A stretch of 8,373 nucleotides of DNA. Source: an uncultured Akkermansia sp. Its GTDB lineage: Bacteria > Verrucomicrobiota > Verrucomicrobiia > Verrucomicrobiales > Akkermansiaceae. Position 1 is the first letter of the stretch, and the number at the start of each line of letters is the position of its first letter. The notes beneath the pieces are model-generated. The model was not told the origin of the DNA. It searched no databases and worked only from the letters and a program-made list of their open reading frames with translations. Shown here piece by piece: positions 7,111 through 8,373 of this stretch. The DNA lies in NCBI GenBank assembly GCA_904501975.1, contig CAJGCZ010000064.1:1-8373 (forward strand), in the 5' to 3' direction. The translations under genes were made by a program, and so were the position numbers.

Positions 7111-7294
7111 GCTCTGTTATTTAGTTGATAGCCCCACAAATGGCAATTTGTGGGGGAAATACTATCGGAGTGTTGGACTTTAGTCCAACAATTATTATCA
7201 AACCATACCACCAAAAAGGTGGGACTGAAGTCCCACCCTACGATATAGACAAATTGCTATTTGTGGGGCCAACAACTAAAAACTTAAACAGAGC
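7111..7294. mobile_element. MITE-like element packed with hairpins
   Basis: The ends are GCTCTGTT (7111-7118) and its reverse complement AACAGAGC (7287-7294). Inside them, 7120-7151 and the reverse complement of the right side (to about 7280) match in 29 of 32 positions, so the element has long imperfect terminal inverted repeats. Between them are perfect hairpins: CCCCACAAAT/ATTTGTGGGG (7132-7155), TGTTGGACT/AGTCCAACA (7171-7190), GGTGGGACT/AGTCCCACC (7218-7237) and ACAAAT/ATTTGT (7249-7264). There is no coding frame and no clear target-site duplication. It would need a transposase in trans. It occupies the gene-free stretch between the 65-aa gene's promoter and the small RNA terminator; 7295-7350 shows nothing further. 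Confidence 0.6.
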
Positions 7295-7350
7295 GTAATG
7301 AAAAAGGAGCGGTAAGTCAGGCCGGGGATTCATGAACAAGTTCACAAGGG

Positions 7351-7392
7351 GTTAAAATAGAAACGCCCCCGGTGACTAGGCGGGAGCGTTTC
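7351..7392 (-). terminator. Intrinsic terminator of the small RNA
   Basis: On the minus strand GAAACGC (7392-7386) pairs with GCGTTTC (7366-7360), with an inner CCCG/CGGG helix (7384-7381 with 7371-7368) across one mismatch and a 9-nt loop. The run UAUUUUAA follows at 7359-7352. The tail is interrupted by one A, but the stem is strong. Confidence 0.7.
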
Positions 7393-7427
7393 AGGAGAAT
7401 TGTTTATCAGAACTACCGTTTCCTGAT
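7353..7427 (-). ncRNA. Small antisense RNA, putative type I antitoxin
   Basis: A ~75-nt RNA is predicted between a near-consensus promoter (7434-7461) and an intrinsic terminator (7351-7392). Its 5' end folds as AUCAG/CUGAU (7427-7423 with 7410-7406) with a 12-nt loop that displays ACGGUAGUU. It contains ACGGUAGUUC (7419-7410), complementary to 10 nt covering the G of the AUG and codons 2-4 of the peptide gene at 7546-7623. After a 9-nt gap comes AUUCUCCU (7400-7393), complementary to 8 nt of that gene's SD region. Both blocks are in the order needed for one duplex, with an internal loop of 9 versus 7 nt over the start codon. It should block ribosome binding. It is encoded on the same strand as its target, about 120 bp downstream, so it acts in trans, in the style of known IstR/TisB or Orz/Zor pairs. 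The RNA itself is a prediction. Confidence 0.7.
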
Positions 7428-7433
7428 GACCTC

Positions 7434-7461
7434 ATTATAGAACTTCTCATTAAAAAGTCAA
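7434..7461 (-). promoter_or_regulatory. Near-consensus promoter of the small RNA
   Basis: On the minus strand TTGACT (7461-7456), a 16-nt spacer and a perfect TATAAT (7439-7434). Transcription should start near 7427. This is the best promoter in the window and is stronger than the toxin promoter, as expected for an unstable antitoxin RNA made in excess. Confidence 0.75.
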
Positions 7462-7502
7462 TGTTTTGTTTTGAAAAATCCTGTTGAGTTATACAAGGAG
7501 GT

Positions 7503-7531
7503 GTCCGGAGGGGGAGTCACCCCCACCGGAC
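7503..7531 (-). other. GC-rich hairpin after the peptide gene
   Basis: GTCCGG, a single mismatch, then GGGGG pair with CCCCC and CCGGAC around a 5-nt loop (arms 7503-7514 and 7520-7531). On the minus strand it begins 14 nt after the peptide's stop codon. There is no U-run directly after it, so it may protect or process the mRNA 3' end rather than terminate it. The next bases on that strand include CACCUCCUU, which resembles the anti-SD sequence of 16S rRNA. Confidence 0.55.
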
Positions 7532-7545
7532 GGTGCCGATTAGGC

Positions 7546-7623
7546 TCAGCGAATAAAGTTCATGACAAACAATATCGCCTGTAAGATGAGCATAATCAGC
7601 TCAACCATGATACGGTAGTTCAT
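7546..7623 (-). CDS. 25-aa hydrophobic peptide, putative type I toxin
   Basis: The gene encodes 25 residues: it begins MNYRIMVELIMLIL and ends AILFVMNFIR, with Gln15 between. Apart from Arg4, Glu8 and the final Arg25, the peptide is one hydrophobic helix spanning about residues 5-24, long enough to cross a membrane. The size and pattern match type I toxins such as TisB, ZorO, ShoB and DinQ, which insert into the inner membrane and depolarise it; no sequence homology is claimed. The start is well set by GGAGGAGA 7 nt before the ATG, the strongest SD in the window. The gene has its own promoter (7763-7791), a structured leader and a neighbouring small RNA complementary to its SD and first codons. 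Expected control is antisense block of translation. Toxicity is inference; a small regulatory membrane peptide is the alternative. Confidence 0.75.
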   Translation of the reverse strand: MNYRIMVELIMLILQAILFVMNFIR

Positions 7624-7756
7624 AGTCGATTCTCCTCCAACCTAGTTCTCTGTTGTTCCGTACCCTTGCGGACACATCACTTCAGCGGACAGGGCTGGTA
7701 TACTCCCCGCTGAGAGGTGACATGGCCACCCACCAGACAAGTGGTGGCGGAAGAGC
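7624..7756 (-). promoter_or_regulatory. Structured 5' leader of the peptide mRNA
   Basis: The predicted leader is about 133 nt. It holds the hairpins CCACCA/TGGTGG (7730-7735 with 7742-7747, 6-nt loop) and TCAGCGG/CCGCTGA (7682-7688 with 7707-7713). The first bases of the mRNA, CUCUUCC (7755-7749), can pair with the SD GGAGGAG with one G-U pair, so the full-length mRNA may be translationally closed, as in other type I toxin mRNAs. A 13-codon upstream frame (ATG at 7723, stop at 7682) is present without a clear SD. Confidence 0.5.
7631..7638 (-). promoter_or_regulatory. Strong Shine-Dalgarno site of the toxin-like peptide
   Basis: GGAGGAGA, 7 nt before the ATG, is the only strong SD seen before a minus-strand gene here. 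Six of its bases lie inside the 8-nt block (7629-7636) that is complementary to the small RNA. Confidence 0.8.
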
Positions 7757-7762
7757 AGGAAA

Positions 7763-7791
7763 AGTTTATCATATAGCTGTCACCCGCTCAA
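7763..7791 (-). promoter_or_regulatory. Extended -10 promoter of the peptide gene
   Basis: On the minus strand TTGAGC (7791-7786), a 17-nt spacer and TAAACT (7768-7763), with TG in the extended -10 position (TGaTAAACT). Transcription should start near 7756. No SOS-box-like palindrome overlaps it. Confidence 0.6.
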
Positions 7792-7943
7792 GTCTGATTG
7801 TTTTTCTTTTGTAACTGTGAACTGCACGAGTCTAAGCGAGTCTTTTTGGCTGCAAAACGGGGTCAAAATGGATGCAAAATCAGCCCGGGAAGTCCGTTTT
7901 TCGTTATGAGTTACGATTTTATAACCCGCTGAAATCTAGGCAC

Positions 7944-7988
7944 AAAAAAAGAGCGGTCGTTACCATTTTATCTTGGTTACGACCGCTC
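7944..7988 (-). terminator. Strong intrinsic terminator
   Basis: On the minus strand GAGCGGTCGT (7988-7979) pairs perfectly with ACGACCGCTC (7960-7951), followed by an inner ACC/GGT helix across one mismatch. Seven U residues follow (7950-7944). It ends either the transcript of the gene entering from the right edge or an unannotated small RNA from 7990-8100. It insulates the toxin-like locus from upstream transcription. The stretch 7792-7943 shows no gene. Confidence 0.85.
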
Positions 7989-8040
7989 CCATAATAGCCT
8001 TCTTGTGACTGTGATTCGGCGACCCTAAAAGACCGTATAT

Positions 8041-8070
8041 AAACAACTTGTAAGAATTAGAGTTGTTTTT
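8041..8070 (+). terminator. Weak terminator-like hairpin
   Basis: AAACAACT (8041-8048) pairs with AGTTGTTT (8061-8068) around a 12-nt loop, with a short T-run on the plus strand. The stem is AT-rich and no plus-strand gene precedes it, so its role is doubtful. Confidence 0.25.
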
Positions 8071-8134
8071 CTGAAAAAATACCCCGAAATCCGCCTTGAC
8101 TCATAACGGGTTGTAAAAATATTTTAGAAAGTTC

Positions 8135-8170
8135 CTACTATCAATGTGCAATGTTAATTGTTGATAGTAG
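8135..8170. repeat. Perfect 10-bp inverted repeat
   Basis: CTACTATCAA (8135-8144) and TTGATAGTAG (8161-8170) flank a 16-nt loop. It lies 62 bp beyond the stop codon of the partial gene at the right edge and could be an mRNA 3'-end structure or a protein-binding site. No U-run follows directly on the minus strand. Confidence 0.55.
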
Positions 8171-8231
8171 AATTTCTTGCAATTCCCGGTTAATACATCT
8201 GACAAAAATAGTAATTTGTTGAATAACCTTT

Positions 8232-8373
8232 TTATATTTCGATTTCTCTGAGCAATGATATATACCGTTCGTTTAATAACTTTTTATATTGGATGGTGCT
8301 TAGATAACGATAATAATGGTGGTATTCATCCCATTCCCATGGCAACAATCCGTAAGATTCAGACCATTTGTCA
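8232..8373 (-). CDS. C-terminal part of an unknown protein, cut by the window edge
   Basis: An open frame of 46 codons enters from the right edge (first full codon at 8372-8370) and stops with TAA at 8232-8234. The visible residues are rich in Trp, Tyr and His (SYGLLPWEWDEYHHYYRYL) and end in a charged helix (KKLLNERYISLLREIEI). The composition is protein-like, not random AT-rich translation. No family is recognised. The N-terminal part is outside the window. Confidence 0.55.
   Translation of the reverse strand, partial: DKWSESYGLLPWEWDEYHHYYRYLSTIQYKKLLNERYISLLREIEI

Noticed and set aside
7699..7704. Plus-strand extended -10 (TGGTATACT) that could drive a cis-antisense RNA to the toxin leader
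   Set aside because: No acceptable -35 at 15-19 nt and no matching terminator hairpin; the downstream small RNA is a far better antitoxin candidate.
7960..7992. Ten-codon minus-strand frame overlapping the terminator, preceded by AGAAGG
   Set aside because: Very short and the frame ends in the terminator stem; leader-peptide attenuation would need a regulated gene directly downstream, which has its own promoter instead.

Overview
The window looks like part of a Gram-negative bacterial chromosome, probably Verrucomicrobiota or a related PVC lineage. This is a guess from gene style: long secreted proteins with discoidin-type and thioredoxin-like domains, an ActA-type multiheme cytochrome, and few Shine-Dalgarno (SD) sites before the large genes. 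No rRNA or universal marker confirms it. All convincing protein genes are on the minus strand.

Right-to-left along the minus strand: (1) 8373-8232 is the C-terminal end of a gene that enters from outside the window. It is followed by a long non-coding stretch with a strong intrinsic terminator (7944-7988). (2) 7791-7351 is a compact locus that reads as a type I toxin-antitoxin module. It has a promoter with an extended -10, a structured leader of about 133 nt, a 25-codon hydrophobic peptide gene with a very strong SD, a GC-rich hairpin, and then a near-consensus promoter driving a ~75-nt RNA that ends in its own terminator. That small RNA carries two collinear blocks, 10 and 8 nt, complementary to the peptide's first codons and to its SD. 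(3) 7294-7111 is a MITE-like element with imperfect terminal inverted repeats, filled with perfect hairpins. (4) 6991-5394 is a possible operon encoding a 65-aa two-helix membrane protein, an unrecognised 208-aa cytoplasmic protein and a 215-aa lipoprotein. Its promoter is placed so that the first mRNA may be leaderless. (5) 5323-5103 is a cluster of TTAGCCGA/TCGGCTAA palindromes next to the 3' remnant of a winged-helix gene (5102-4935), then about 370 bp with no gene. (6) 4623-212 is a second probable operon encoding an 841-aa exported protein (transglutaminase-like core, TPR and C-terminal F5/8 discoidin domain), a 414-aa exported thioredoxin-fold protein without CXXC, and a 174-aa membrane-anchored pentaheme cytochrome resembling ActA. 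(7) 170-39 is an array of five hairpins with different stems but a constant linker. It shares a 16-bp edge motif (14/16) with the 7111-7294 element.

The most interesting item is the toxin-antitoxin-like locus at 7351-7791. Its peptide is too short for ordinary gene callers. The case rests on independent signals that agree: promoter, SD, hydrophobic peptide, second promoter, terminator, and RNA complementarity placed exactly over the translation start. The two hairpin-array repeats are the second item of interest.
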